A stretch of DNA of 64,000 bases from an uncultured Collinsella sp. (GTDB lineage Bacteria > Actinomycetota > Coriobacteriia > Coriobacteriales > Coriobacteriaceae): contig USAJ01000007.1 in NCBI GenBank assembly GCA_900552685.1, positions 4,543 through 68,542 of the forward strand. Direction: 5' to 3'. How positions within the stretch are numbered: the first letter of the stretch is position 1; each line of letters opens with the position of its first letter. Shown piece after piece: positions 15,946-24,846 of the stretch. The notes under the pieces were generated by a model. That model was given only the letters and a program-made list of their open reading frames with translations. It did no database searches and was not told where the DNA came from. A program made the translations under genes and the position numbers.

Positions 15946-16824
15946 ATGAACAAGCCGAGTGTTTCTGCCGGCGTCGTTGCCGGCGTTGCTCTGGGGGCCG
16001 CGGCGCTTGGCGCGGCCGCTGTCGCTGTCCGTGCTGCCTGTCTGCAGGTTGCGCGAACCCGCAATGGGTTGGCGCGTGTGAAACGCGTGCACGATGAGGG
16101 CGGCGACGAAGTCCGTGTATTGGTGCAAGGCGGCGTTTACCAAAGCGCAAGCTACGTTGGCGAGCGTTGGGCGGAGCCCGTTTTTGCGTACTATCGCGCG
16201 TTTGACGACGTGTTTGAGGCTGAGGACGCAATGCGTGATGCTTACGGGCATGGTATCGACCGTATGCTCATGCTGGGCGGCGGCGGGTTTGCCTATCCCA
16301 AGTTTGCACTGATGTCGCACGAGAGCTTGCGCATGGACGTCGTTGAGTACGATGCCGAGATTACGCGCCTGGCGCGCCGTTGGTTCTACCTGGACGAGCT
16401 GGAGCGCACGGTGGGCGATCGCCTGCGAGTGATTACCGCTGAGGCTCGCTCGTATCTGGGCGTGACGAGCGTGGGTCATCGTCGCTACGACGTGGTCGTG
16501 AGCGATTGCTTTGGCGGTGCCGAGCCCGTAAGCGAGCTGGCGACGGTTGAGGCATTGCGTTTGGTGCGAGGCAGCCTGAACCCCGGGGGCATCTATGTTG
16601 CCAATATCGTGAGTGCGAACAGGGGGAGCGACGTGACGTTCCTGCGCGATTGCGTTGCCGCGGCACTCGAGGTATTCGCCCACGCCTGGGTGGTCCCATG
16701 CGGCGATGCGGAGTTCGGCGGCGAGGAAAACTACCTGCTCGTCGCCAGTGACGGCGACTATGCCTTTGCCGAAGCTGTGCCCTTCGACACCGACTTCCTC
16801 GGCACCGTCCTTCACGACAAGTAA
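15946..16824 (+). CDS. Spermidine-synthase-like methyltransferase-fold protein
   Basis: A 292-residue protein starting at the base after the elp3 stop, with AAGGAG inside the elp3 end. An N-terminal hydrophobic Ala/Gly-rich segment (8-30) looks like a membrane anchor. The rest resembles spermidine-synthase-like Rossmann proteins: MLMLGGGGFAYPKFAL (cofactor loop), DVVEYDAEI (acidic residue), DRLRVITAEARSYL, YDVVVSDCFGGAEPVSEL and a GGIYVANIVS strand. The aminopropyltransferase gatekeeping residues are not obvious, so polyamine synthesis is not claimed. It is probably co-translated with elp3. Confidence 0.75.
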   Translation: MNKPSVSAGVVAGVALGAAALGAAAVAVRAACLQVARTRNGLARVKRVHDEGGDEVRVLVQGGVYQSASYVGERWAEPVFAYYRAFDDVFEAEDAMRDAYGHGIDRMLMLGGGGFAYPKFALMSHESLRMDVVEYDAEITRLARRWFYLDELERTVGDRLRVITAEARSYLGVTSVGHRRYDVVVSDCFGGAEPVSELATVEALRLVRGSLNPGGIYVANIVSANRGSDVTFLRDCVAAALEVFAHAWVVPCGDAEFGGEENYLLVASDGDYAFAEAVPFDTDFLGTVLHDK

Positions 16825-16850
16825 GTCTCTCCGTCCCAAAAAGACGGGTC

Positions 16851-19295
16851 TTAGGCGTGGTCGCTCCAGCTGCGGACACGCTGCTTCATGCCCTCTATGT
16901 CGAGCACGCCTTCGGCAAAGCCCTTGCGTACGAGCTCTTCGGGAACAAACTCGTCGTAGCGATCAAAATAAGGCACCTCGCCAGGATAGACGAGCTCGAT
17001 GGGATCAAAGTCCTTCTCGGCCTCGGCGGCGAGCGCCTCAAAGAACGTCTCCTCGTCGGCCTTCATCTTAAACTGCATAAAGTACGGGCGTGATGGGTCG
17101 AGTCCGCGAAGGCCCAGCTCCGCGGCACATTTAATCTTGAGCATGCGCTCGAGCGCCAAAAAGGCGTAGCTGCCCAGCCAGGGGAAGAGCACCCAGGTGT
17201 CGCCGCCCAGGTTAATGAGCGGTTTAGTTCCCGCACCCGAAATCTCGGCCGTATGGCGAGCCTGCGCCAAGCGGGCCCGTGCGTTACCCATGAGGTACGG
17301 ATATGTCGCGTGCTCGTTGAGCGCCTTGCGCATGCGCTCGAGTACGTGTGTATTGATGTCGCCGGGGCAGTCGCCAAAGTAGGCCGGCACCCGGCCCTTG
17401 ACCTGCGTGGCAAAGACGGTGTGGCGCTTCCAGTCCACTTCCTCGACAATCCAGCAGTGTCCGGCGATGGCGATGCGCTCACCGGGCGGTGGCGGATTGA
17501 CGATCGTGCCCAACTCGGCCGACTCGCTGCGAACGGTGAACTCCTCGTTTTCCTGGAACACGGCGTAAAACTTAAAGTTGTTAATGATGCGCTCGCCCGC
17601 GAGGCCCACAATGAGCCCACCGCCCTCGGTGACCTGGATGTGGTCGATCTTGATGAGGTGGCGCAGCAGTACGCGATAGTCATCGGCCGAGACGCGGCGG
17701 AAATAGCTGAGCGTGAGCACGCGCTGGGCAAGTTCGGCAGGCGTGAGCTCGCCGGTGCTGGCGAGGGTCGACATGGTCTGGTGATAGAGCAGGCTGTAGG
17801 GGAGTCGATCGAGCTCGGGCGGCTCGACCCACTTTTCCTCGCGATAGAGTTGTACGAGCGCGATGCCCTGGAGGAGCTTCCAAGGTATCGTTTCAGGCAT
17901 CATCGTGCGCGGCTCGGGCTCTTCCTCGCGCATGACAAACCACATCTCGGGCGGAAGATCGCGGCGTCCCGTGCGCCCCATGCGCTGCAAAAAGGAGCTG
18001 ACGGTAAACGGTGCATCGATCTGGAACGCGCGCTCCAGGCGACCGATATCAATGCCGAGCTCCAGCGTGGAGGTGGTGACGGTTGTCTGTGCCTGTTCCT
18101 CGTCGCGCATGAGCTCTTCTGCCGTCTCGCGTAGCGATGCCGAGAGGTTGCCGTGATGGATAAGGAAGCGGTCGGGCTCGTGCCGGCTCTCGCAGTAGCT
18201 ACGCAGCATGGAGCATACGGCCTCTGCCTCCTCGCGCGAGTTGGCAAAGACCAAGCACTTTCGGCCGCGCGTGTGCTCAAAGATATATCCCATACCGGGG
18301 TCGGCGTTGTCTGGTGCTGTATCGGTGGGGTTGAGTAATGCCTGTTCGGGTGCTTGGGGGATGTCGACTTCGCCCTCGGGGGCCGAGGAAGCTTGGCGGT
18401 CCTTGGGAGCGGCCTTGCCCTGTGCCCGCTCACGACGTTGACGGCGCTCCTCTTGTGTGAGCTGTCCGCTGTGACGCATGTCTTGGGCGCCGGCGGGCAG
18501 TGCCGCGGATGCCGCCGCATCGATGCGCTCGCACGCAAGCACTTCGGCCTCTTGAGGACCTGTACCCATGAATCCCCGCTGCTGCGCCTGGGGGCCCGAG
18601 TTGTAGAAGTGCTCCATGGAGATACGCCACACGCGGCGCGGCTCCTCAAAGCGGGGGATGACGCAGTCGCGTCCCGTTCCCTGCGACAAGAAGGCACCCG
18701 TGCGCTCGGGGTCGCCGATGGTAGCCGAAAGGCCAATGCGGCGAGGCTGCACGCCGGCCATGCGCGAGAGTCGCTCGATAAGGCAGAGCGTTTGCCCGCC
18801 GCGGTCGCCGCGCATGAGCGAGTGGACCTCATCGATGACCACGTAGCGCAGGTCGCAAAACATGCGCGGGATCGCCATGTGCTTATGGATTAAAAGCGCT
18901 TCGAGTGACTCGGGTGTAATCTGCAGGATGCCGCTCGGTTTTTTAATGAGCTTAGCCTTGTGCGACTGCGAGACATCGCCATGCCAGTGCCAGACAGGGA
19001 TATCGGCCTCTTCGCAGAGGTCGTTGAGGCGGACGAACTGATCATTGATGAGCGCTTTGAGGGGGCCGATGTAGAGGGCGCCCACGCTCGCGGGCGGGTT
19101 CTCCCAAAACTCGGTCAGGATGGGAAAGAAGGCTGCCTCGGTTTTGCCGGAAGCTGTGGATGCCGTTAGGAGCACATTGTCTTGTGTGTTAAAGATGGCA
19201 TCTGCCGCCGCAACCTGGATAGAGCGCAGACTCTCCCAATCGTGGGAGTAGATGAAGTCTTGGATAAACGGAGCATATCGGTCAAAGGCGTTCAC
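16851..19295 (-). CDS. Lhr-like superfamily 2 helicase, BrxHI-like
   Basis: An 814-residue DEAD/DEAH-box helicase. The Walker A is TASTASGKT at about 44-52, motif II is DEVH at 155-158, motif III is LSATIG near 190, and motif VI is QRMGRTGRRD. A Lys/Arg/Gln-rich insertion of about 100 residues splits the two RecA lobes (roughly 255-345). The C-terminal third, with a winged-helix-like region and PPPPGERIAIAGHCWIVEEVDW, fits Lhr-type large helicases. The GTG at 19295 is chosen because GGGGAGG precedes it on the minus strand; upstream the frame is Arg-rich noise. It is the last gene of the minus-strand trio with the DUF2791 ATPase and TerB protein, echoing the brxD-brxHI pairing of type 2 BREX. 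Confidence 0.85.
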   Translation of the reverse strand: MNAFDRYAPFIQDFIYSHDWESLRSIQVAAADAIFNTQDNVLLTASTASGKTEAAFFPILTEFWENPPASVGALYIGPLKALINDQFVRLNDLCEEADIPVWHWHGDVSQSHKAKLIKKPSGILQITPESLEALLIHKHMAIPRMFCDLRYVVIDEVHSLMRGDRGGQTLCLIERLSRMAGVQPRRIGLSATIGDPERTGAFLSQGTGRDCVIPRFEEPRRVWRISMEHFYNSGPQAQQRGFMGTGPQEAEVLACERIDAAASAALPAGAQDMRHSGQLTQEERRQRRERAQGKAAPKDRQASSAPEGEVDIPQAPEQALLNPTDTAPDNADPGMGYIFEHTRGRKCLVFANSREEAEAVCSMLRSYCESRHEPDRFLIHHGNLSASLRETAEELMRDEEQAQTTVTTSTLELGIDIGRLERAFQIDAPFTVSSFLQRMGRTGRRDLPPEMWFVMREEEPEPRTMMPETIPWKLLQGIALVQLYREEKWVEPPELDRLPYSLLYHQTMSTLASTGELTPAELAQRVLTLSYFRRVSADDYRVLLRHLIKIDHIQVTEGGGLIVGLAGERIINNFKFYAVFQENEEFTVRSESAELGTIVNPPPPGERIAIAGHCWIVEEVDWKRHTVFATQVKGRVPAYFGDCPGDINTHVLERMRKALNEHATYPYLMGNARARLAQARHTAEISGAGTKPLINLGGDTWVLFPWLGSYAFLALERMLKIKCAAELGLRGLDPSRPYFMQFKMKADEETFFEALAAEAEKDFDPIELVYPGEVPYFDRYDEFVPEELVRKGFAEGVLDIEGMKQRVRSWSDHA

Positions 19296-19380
19296 GGGGC
19301 CTCCCCTCAAATACGAACCTCTCAATGCGGTTGGCAATGGTTTGCTGCATTGCTGTCTCAACGTTTGTGCAGATAAAAGC

Positions 19381-19409
19381 TGCCAAAATAGACCTGTCCC
19401 TTTTTGGCA
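19381..19409. repeat. Second hairpin repeat with GGGACAGG loop
   Basis: TGCCAAAA (19381-19388) and TTTTGGCA (19402-19409) are exact inverted arms. On the minus strand the loop reads AGGGACAGGTCTA, sharing GGGACAGG with the hairpin at 5479-5515. It sits in the 116-bp gap between the ATPase stop and the helicase start. Confidence 0.6.
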
Positions 19410-19411
19410 GG

Positions 19412-20716
19412 TTAGATGGTGAATTCGGCGAAGTTGCGGTCGCCGTCTGCGGTGCCGGTGTCGCCTGTTGCGGCTGCCGGTGCCAGCGCGTCGCCGCCGA
19501 CGCTTTGCAGCAACTCGGCCACGTTTGCATCGGGGTTCTGGCACAGGATATCGAGCAGCTCGATAAAGTCACGGATGACCTCACGCGGCGTCAGGTGCGT
19601 ATCGGCTCCCACGCGGCCAAACTCAATCTTGAGAAAGTCTACCAAGTCGTTCTCGGTAAGCGTGGGCGTCCAGCCAAAGTATCCGGCATGGATCTGCATG
19701 AGTTTTTCGATCAGCACCAGCAACTCCTCGTAGGTGAGTGGCTGCAGGCGGATGATGGGCGCGAGCATGTCCTTAAGGTCCTTGCGTGCAAAGCGGCCCT
19801 GAGCGAGTCGACTTCGCAGGGCCTCGTAGGAGAACACGCCACGGCGGCGGTCTTCGATGGAGGTTGGCGTGCCGCCCATGATCATGCCCAGGTACTGCGC
19901 CTTGCCCTGGAGCGTGTCGTTGTACATGGTCAGGATCTTCTCGTAGTTGTATTGGCGCGTGATGGCGTTGGGAATCTTATACAGATTCACGAGCTCGTCG
20001 ATGAGCACCAGCATGCCCTTGTAGCCGCTGCAGACCAAAAAGCGCGCAATGAGCTTAACGTAGTCGTACCAGTCGTCATCGCTGATGATGGTCGAGGAGC
20101 CCAGCTCGGCGCGTGCCTCACTCTTGGTGCGGTACTCGCCACGAATCCATTTGGTCACGCGGCTCATAGCTTCTTCGTCGCCCTCGGATACGGCCGCGCG
20201 GTAGCGGCGGAGCATACGGGCGAAGTCGAAGCCGTGGACCATTTCCTCGAGCGGGGCCAGTTGGGCATTGACGGCAGACTCATCGGCATCGGCACACGAG
20301 GCGACCCAGCGATCCAGGATAAGGTTGAGCGCACCGCCCTCGGGGCGCGTTTTAGTCGATATGTTGCGGATGAGCTCACGGTAGGTGGCAAGGCCCTGCC
20401 CCTGGCCGCCCTGCAGGCGGCGCTCAGGGGATAGGTCGGCATCGGCGACGACGAATCCCTCACCCATGGCGTGCGTGCGGATGGTCTGGAGCAAAAAGCT
20501 CTTGCCGGCTCCGTAGCGACCGACCAGAAAGCGGAAGCTCGCGCCGCCGTCGGCGATGAGACTCAGGTCGGTGAGCAGGGCGCGGATCTCTACCTCGCGC
20601 CCTACGGTGATGTAGGGAAGGCCGATGCGCGGGACCACGCCGCCCTTGAGCGAGTTGAGAATGACGGCGGCGACGCGCTTGGGCACACGGGGTGCTGCGG
20701 ATGTGGTATCACTCAT
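19412..20716 (-). CDS. BREX-type ATP-binding protein (DUF2791/BrxD-like)
   Basis: A 434-residue P-loop ATPase. Walker A is GRYGAGKS at 66-73 (preceded by FRFLV) and Walker B is LVLIDE at 236-241 within MLVLIDELVNLYKIPN. The N-terminal VGREVEIRALL and the TPTSIEDRRRGVFSYEALRSRL segment match the DUF2791 family, which supplies BrxD of type 2 BREX. Such ATPases probably load or remodel DNA complexes, but their reaction is not established. The ATG overlaps the end of the TerB gene by 8 bp, so translation is likely coupled. The C-terminus has a Gly/Ala/Thr-rich tail. Core BREX genes (pglX, pglZ, brxC) are not in the neighbourhood. Confidence 0.85.
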   Translation of the reverse strand: MSDTTSAAPRVPKRVAAVILNSLKGGVVPRIGLPYITVGREVEIRALLTDLSLIADGGASFRFLVGRYGAGKSFLLQTIRTHAMGEGFVVADADLSPERRLQGGQGQGLATYRELIRNISTKTRPEGGALNLILDRWVASCADADESAVNAQLAPLEEMVHGFDFARMLRRYRAAVSEGDEEAMSRVTKWIRGEYRTKSEARAELGSSTIISDDDWYDYVKLIARFLVCSGYKGMLVLIDELVNLYKIPNAITRQYNYEKILTMYNDTLQGKAQYLGMIMGGTPTSIEDRRRGVFSYEALRSRLAQGRFARKDLKDMLAPIIRLQPLTYEELLVLIEKLMQIHAGYFGWTPTLTENDLVDFLKIEFGRVGADTHLTPREVIRDFIELLDILCQNPDANVAELLQSVGGDALAPAAATGDTGTADGDRNFAEFTI

Positions 20717-22469
20717 GGTCTAGGTATCCTCTCACGTCTGCTTCGTAGTCCTCGATAATGTGCGGTCCTGCCGCGCCAAATTCAATTACGGTGTCACCCA
20801 CCAGGTCAAAGAGCGCCTCGTTGATGGTATCGACGAGCATGTCCTCGCTTTTGCCCGACTGTGCCACCGCCAATGCCGTCTGGGCCGTGTTCTGCTCGAG
20901 CAACGCGCGGAGATAGGCGTCTGCGGCAGGCGCGAGTTCGTTCGTGGCGTCAGCGGGCGCAGCAGCTGCGAACACGGGCGTCGGTGCGAGGAGCGTTGCC
21001 ACGACGCCAAACTCTTCGGTGGAGACAGTCGGCTCGTCGGGTTCGTCTTGCCGTGTGGCCATCTCGCCAGGTCCGGCGGACATGCTGGGCGTAGACTCGG
21101 TGTTCGGTTGCTCGATAAGCGTCGCCTCGGCTTCCATAGGCACATCATCCTCGCGCTCCTCATCAATCAAAAGCGCTTCACGCGTTTGCGCGGCGGCGCT
21201 CCGAATGTGCCCCAGCTGACTCAAATCGATATCGATCTTGACAGGCTGGTGCGCGGCGTCCCACGAAAGCCATGCCACGATCTCGTCATCGATGATCTTG
21301 GCCAGATATTTGGGGACCTTCTCCTCCTTTAGGGGGTGGGTGGGGTCTAGGGCCAGGCGCAGGCGTTGGTCGCAGGCGCGCATCATCTCACCGAGCTTGC
21401 TACTTTTTTGTCTGCTGCCGTGGATGCGCATGCATTCCCAAAAGCCATTTTGGCAGCGATAGATGTGAATGGGGTCCAGGCGATATTCGCAGTCCTCGTG
21501 GCGCTCGGGCGCAAAGAACACGGCCGAGGCAAACATGGTGTAGGGCATGGCCGTCTCCTCCCCAAACAAGCTCGCTACGATGCCGGTCTTTCGGTGCGTG
21601 TCATAGTAGCGCGCCATACGGACATACACGGCGCATGCCACGTGGCGCAGGTCGCGATGGTGGGAACGGTCGAGCCGTGAGTTATTCAGGTTGTACGTGG
21701 AGAGGGCGTTTATAGCGGTCATGAGTCGCTCCTCGCCTGCCTCGTCGGGCGGAAGGGGGAGCGTGGGCTCGGAGGTCTTGCGACGCGCAGGCGCCAGGTC
21801 TGACGGCGTTGGCGCGGGCGCAAGGTCTCGCGCCGCACGCCGCAGCTCGATAAGGGCGTTATCGAACATGACGGTTTTAGAGTCGCGAAGCAGCTTGGGG
21901 TCGAGTCCGTGGAACACGGCGTAGTCCTGCAGCCACACGCGTGCGAACCGGTCGATGCCGGGTTCAAAGGCGCGATAGGCATCCCAAAAGGCCTTGATTT
22001 TGTTAAAACCATCGAGTGGGTCATCTACGCCAATGCCGCAGATCAGCTCATAGAGATACAGAAAGGCAAAGGACGTAGACGTTTCCTCGACGGTTCCGCG
22101 GCGCACTTGGGTGCGCCAGGTAAAATAGCCGCGCAGCTGCCGATCGCTCATGGCGTTATAGGTGGGAAAGTACGACTTGAATGTGCCGTTGTAGGGACAG
22201 TCGTCCTCAAAGTCGGCCATCAGCAGGCCTTGGCGGTAGAAAAGCTCGGCTTCCGAAAGCCAACGTCCCGCGCCACCCTTGGGGTCTTCTTGCCAACGCG
22301 ATATCTCACGCATTTTGCGGTACTGGTCAGGAAGGAAGTTCTGCATCTGACGACCGGTTTTGAGAATCGGCTCGTCAGCATAGACTTCGTTTGAGAAGCG
22401 AGCAGACTGATGGGTCCGGGCCTCGGCCATAATGCGCTCGATGAGCATCTTGTTGTCCTGGTCGGCCAC
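20709..22469 (-). CDS. TerB_N/TerB_C domain protein
   Basis: A 586-residue protein, first gene of the trio. The N-terminal half has the TerB_N pattern: WLSEAELFYRQG, YNAMSDRQLRGYFTWRTQVR and SFAFLYLYELICGIGVDD. The C-terminal half fits TerB_C: VKIDIDLSQLGHIRSAAAQT near 430-450 and INEALFDLVGDTVIE with IEDYEADVRGYL at the end. An acidic Pro/Thr/Glu-rich linker (about 460-515) joins the parts; no TerB core domain is seen between them. TerB_N/TerB_C proteins belong to Ter-related stress and DNA-processing gene sets and can sit beside helicases and ATPases. The start is GTG at 22469 behind GGAGAGGAG. A LexA-type box is 52 bp upstream. Confidence 0.8.
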   Translation of the reverse strand: MADQDNKMLIERIMAEARTHQSARFSNEVYADEPILKTGRQMQNFLPDQYRKMREISRWQEDPKGGAGRWLSEAELFYRQGLLMADFEDDCPYNGTFKSYFPTYNAMSDRQLRGYFTWRTQVRRGTVEETSTSFAFLYLYELICGIGVDDPLDGFNKIKAFWDAYRAFEPGIDRFARVWLQDYAVFHGLDPKLLRDSKTVMFDNALIELRRAARDLAPAPTPSDLAPARRKTSEPTLPLPPDEAGEERLMTAINALSTYNLNNSRLDRSHHRDLRHVACAVYVRMARYYDTHRKTGIVASLFGEETAMPYTMFASAVFFAPERHEDCEYRLDPIHIYRCQNGFWECMRIHGSRQKSSKLGEMMRACDQRLRLALDPTHPLKEEKVPKYLAKIIDDEIVAWLSWDAAHQPVKIDIDLSQLGHIRSAAAQTREALLIDEEREDDVPMEAEATLIEQPNTESTPSMSAGPGEMATRQDEPDEPTVSTEEFGVVATLLAPTPVFAAAAPADATNELAPAADAYLRALLEQNTAQTALAVAQSGKSEDMLVDTINEALFDLVGDTVIEFGAAGPHIIEDYEADVRGYLDHE

Positions 22470-22521
22470 CGTTTCTCCTCTCCTAACGCAGCTTCGGTGA
22501 CCTCATATCATAGCACAGCAT

Positions 22522-22535
22522 CAAACAGGTGTTCG
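22522..22535 (-). promoter_or_regulatory. LexA/SOS-type box upstream of the TerB-ATPase-helicase operon
   Basis: On the minus strand the site reads CGAACACCTGTTTG, matching CGAACRNRYGTTYG except at one R position. Nine bases downstream is a good -10, TATGAT (about 22508-22513), so the box would cover the -35 region. The operon's GTG start follows at 22469. Confidence 0.5.
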
Positions 22536-22557
22536 AGATACCGCTACGTAGATAGAT

Positions 22558-23274
22558 TTAGAACAGGAGGGCGTAGATGACGGCTATGACAACGGAGGGG
22601 AGCATATTGGCCGTGCGGAAGGTCTGAGGACGGATGAGGTTGACGCCGACGCAGAAGATGAGTATAGAGCCCACGAGCGATAGACTGTCGAGGGCGGCGG
22701 CGGTCATGATGGGGGAGAGCGCGCCGGCAAACAGCGTAATCGTTCCCTGGAATACGGCAACGGGCAGGGCGGAGAAGATGCAGCCGCGGCCGAGCGAAGC
22801 CGTCATGGTGCAGACGATGATGCAGTCCAACGCGCCCTTGAGGGCAAGCGTGGACCAGTCGCCGAGCAAGCCGTCTTGGATTGATCCCACGATAGCCATG
22901 GCACCGATGCAGACGGTCAGCGATGTCGAGACAAAGGCATTGGTGAACTCGTTGTCTCCCTCGCTGCCGGTTTTGCGCTTGAGCCATTCGCCCAGGTTTT
23001 CGATGCCGGCTTCCAGGTTAACGGCCTCGCCGATGAGCGAGCCGAGGGCAAACGAGACGATGAGCATGGTGGTGCCGGTGGTCTCCAGCGCTTTCCCGTC
23101 AATGACGAGCATCTTTTGCATGGTGCCGCCCAGTCCGATAAACAAAACGCACAGCCCCGACGCCTTCATGAGCGTGTCTTGGATGCGGGGTGTGATAAAG
23201 CGTCCGCCTATAAGGCCCAGCAGTCCGCCCGCAATCAAAAGTGCGACGTTGATGACCGTTCCCAAACCCGGCAT
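22558..23274 (-). CDS. DUF554 family membrane protein
   Basis: A 238-residue integral membrane protein of the DUF554 (YdfK-like) family. Hydrophobic segments alternate with Gly-rich turns: INVALLIAGGLLGLIGG, ASGLCVLFIGLGGTM, MLIVSFALGSLIGEA, FVSTSLTVCIGAMAIVGS, GALDCIIVCTMTASLGRG, LSLVGSILIFCVGVNL and MLPSVVIAVIYALLF. This gives about seven helices. The ATG at 23274 is chosen for the well-spaced GGGAGG; an in-frame ATG at 23286 lies within that site. Function is unknown and transport is presumed. It stands alone on the minus strand, with the SOS box of the TerB operon just beyond its end. Confidence 0.85.
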   Translation of the reverse strand: MPGLGTVINVALLIAGGLLGLIGGRFITPRIQDTLMKASGLCVLFIGLGGTMQKMLVIDGKALETTGTTMLIVSFALGSLIGEAVNLEAGIENLGEWLKRKTGSEGDNEFTNAFVSTSLTVCIGAMAIVGSIQDGLLGDWSTLALKGALDCIIVCTMTASLGRGCIFSALPVAVFQGTITLFAGALSPIMTAAALDSLSLVGSILIFCVGVNLIRPQTFRTANMLPSVVIAVIYALLF

Positions 23275-23392
23275 GAACCCTCCCATATTGATGCCAACCT
23301 GGCAATCGTAGCAGAACGGGCTGCAGGGTGCGTCATGCCTCAACCTATACGTTATATAAGTGGTATTAATGACGGCATTTGGTGCCCGAGCC

Positions 23393-24805
23393 TCAGCCTC
23401 CCATCACGACATAGGGGCTGTAATCGAAGCACAGCATCATGAGTCGCTGCGGGGACTCAATGGCCGCGGCGATGATATCGGCATCTCGAGCTCGGTCAAA
23501 TCCCACGAGCTCAATTTGATACGAGACGTCTTCCATTTTATGGAGTATCCGGTTATTCAGGAGATTCTCACCGTCGAATTCCTCGGTTTTGCCTCCGTCC
23601 GAGGTTACGGCATACAGGTGCAGTTTTGCGGTGGTCGCAGGGTCGGCGACCGTGAGGTTGTCGATTTGGTTGGCCGTGCCCTTTGCCCCAAGCAAGGTGA
23701 GCAAGGTGGGGGCTACGACCTCGCCCGATGGCAGAAAAACAACTTCGACGGTTTTAGGGAATGCGATAATGGCTGCTTTGCGGACGGGCTTATCGGCAGC
23801 GGTGACCTCAATGCTCGCGGCGTCGACGGTTTCCGTGCGGTCGAGCGCGACCATCATGCAACAATTGCCCTCGTCGATGTCTGCCGGCATGGGACACCCC
23901 AAGTTTTCGCCAGCTTGCGTGCCGCCCACTGCGGTGGCTGTTTCGCTTGGCTCGCTGAAAGTGGCTGAAGGACCGCTCGATGGCGGTGTTATGCCGCCTG
24001 GTGCGCCATTGTCCCCAGGCGCTATTTCACCGCTGCTCTCGCTGGAGTCGCTTGCGATGTCACCTGTCGAGGGGGCGAGTCCGACCGCTCCTACTCCGCT
24101 CCATTCCATCTCGAGGAGCGCCGGATCGACAAGGACGTGATGCACATCTTGCGTTTCGGTACTGATATCGACAGGACCGGGATCTGCCCCTCGCGTCAGG
24201 CTGAGCGATCCGGTCCGCTGTTTGCCCCGAATCTCCTGGCTTTCTGTGCCGCTCGCGTAGAACATTAGAGCGATCTCGCCATTTGCCGTGGCGTCGGTGC
24301 CCGCCTTGGTCATTTTCAGCGATGCGGTGAATGAGATAGCGGGCTGCGTGCCATCGGCGCTCGAGGGGACGCAGCCCAGGCATACACCCCCTCCGTTTTC
24401 GAAAAACGTGCTGTCGAAGGCGACTGTTGCCCCGTCCGCCGAGTCATCGGACAGGGTGATGTCGAGGCACAGCTCCACGTCGCAGGAATCGCCATCGGCA
24501 TCAGTTGCAGCTGCGCGCCATGTGCAGATAACGCATCCCGTTAGGGGGCCGTCCGCTGTGCTCGAGTGCTCGGTATCCACGACTATCGAGCTGTTCGTGC
24601 AGCGACGGAGGCACCCCGAGGCCGAAATGCTTGCCTGCGCAAGCGAGAAGCGTTGGCGCGCGATGGTGCTCATCTGGTTTGTGGCGAGACAGTTGACGGC
24701 AGGTAAGGGGGCGTCCACGGCGGGTGTCGCTAGAGCGGCAACGGGCATGCCGGTGGCAAGCGCACTACAGAGCGCGGCAACGGGCAAAAGGTTCTTTGAT
24801 GCCAT
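23393..24805 (-). CDS. Exported Cys-containing protein of unknown function
   Basis: A 470-residue protein with a clear signal peptide (Lys4, hydrophobic 7-24, ATPAVDA cleavage region). The mature part contains a scatter of cysteines, several close together (CLRRC, CVICTW, CDVELCLD, CLGCVPSS, CPMP, NCCMM), which suggests disulfide bonds. A Ser/Gly/Pro/Glu-rich linker lies at about 245-290. No cell-wall sorting signal or C-terminal membrane helix is visible. I recognise no domain. AAGGAGA precedes the ATG. It closes a minus-strand run of exported proteins (23.4-26.3 kb), pointing to a surface or envelope role. Confidence 0.7.
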   Translation of the reverse strand: MASKNLLPVAALCSALATGMPVAALATPAVDAPLPAVNCLATNQMSTIARQRFSLAQASISASGCLRRCTNSSIVVDTEHSSTADGPLTGCVICTWRAAATDADGDSCDVELCLDITLSDDSADGATVAFDSTFFENGGGVCLGCVPSSADGTQPAISFTASLKMTKAGTDATANGEIALMFYASGTESQEIRGKQRTGSLSLTRGADPGPVDISTETQDVHHVLVDPALLEMEWSGVGAVGLAPSTGDIASDSSESSGEIAPGDNGAPGGITPPSSGPSATFSEPSETATAVGGTQAGENLGCPMPADIDEGNCCMMVALDRTETVDAASIEVTAADKPVRKAAIIAFPKTVEVVFLPSGEVVAPTLLTLLGAKGTANQIDNLTVADPATTAKLHLYAVTSDGGKTEEFDGENLLNNRILHKMEDVSYQIELVGFDRARDADIIAAAIESPQRLMMLCFDYSPYVVMGG

Positions 24806-24846
24806 GGGTTCTCCTTACCTATGCTGGACGGTCTCGATTCGTGTGG

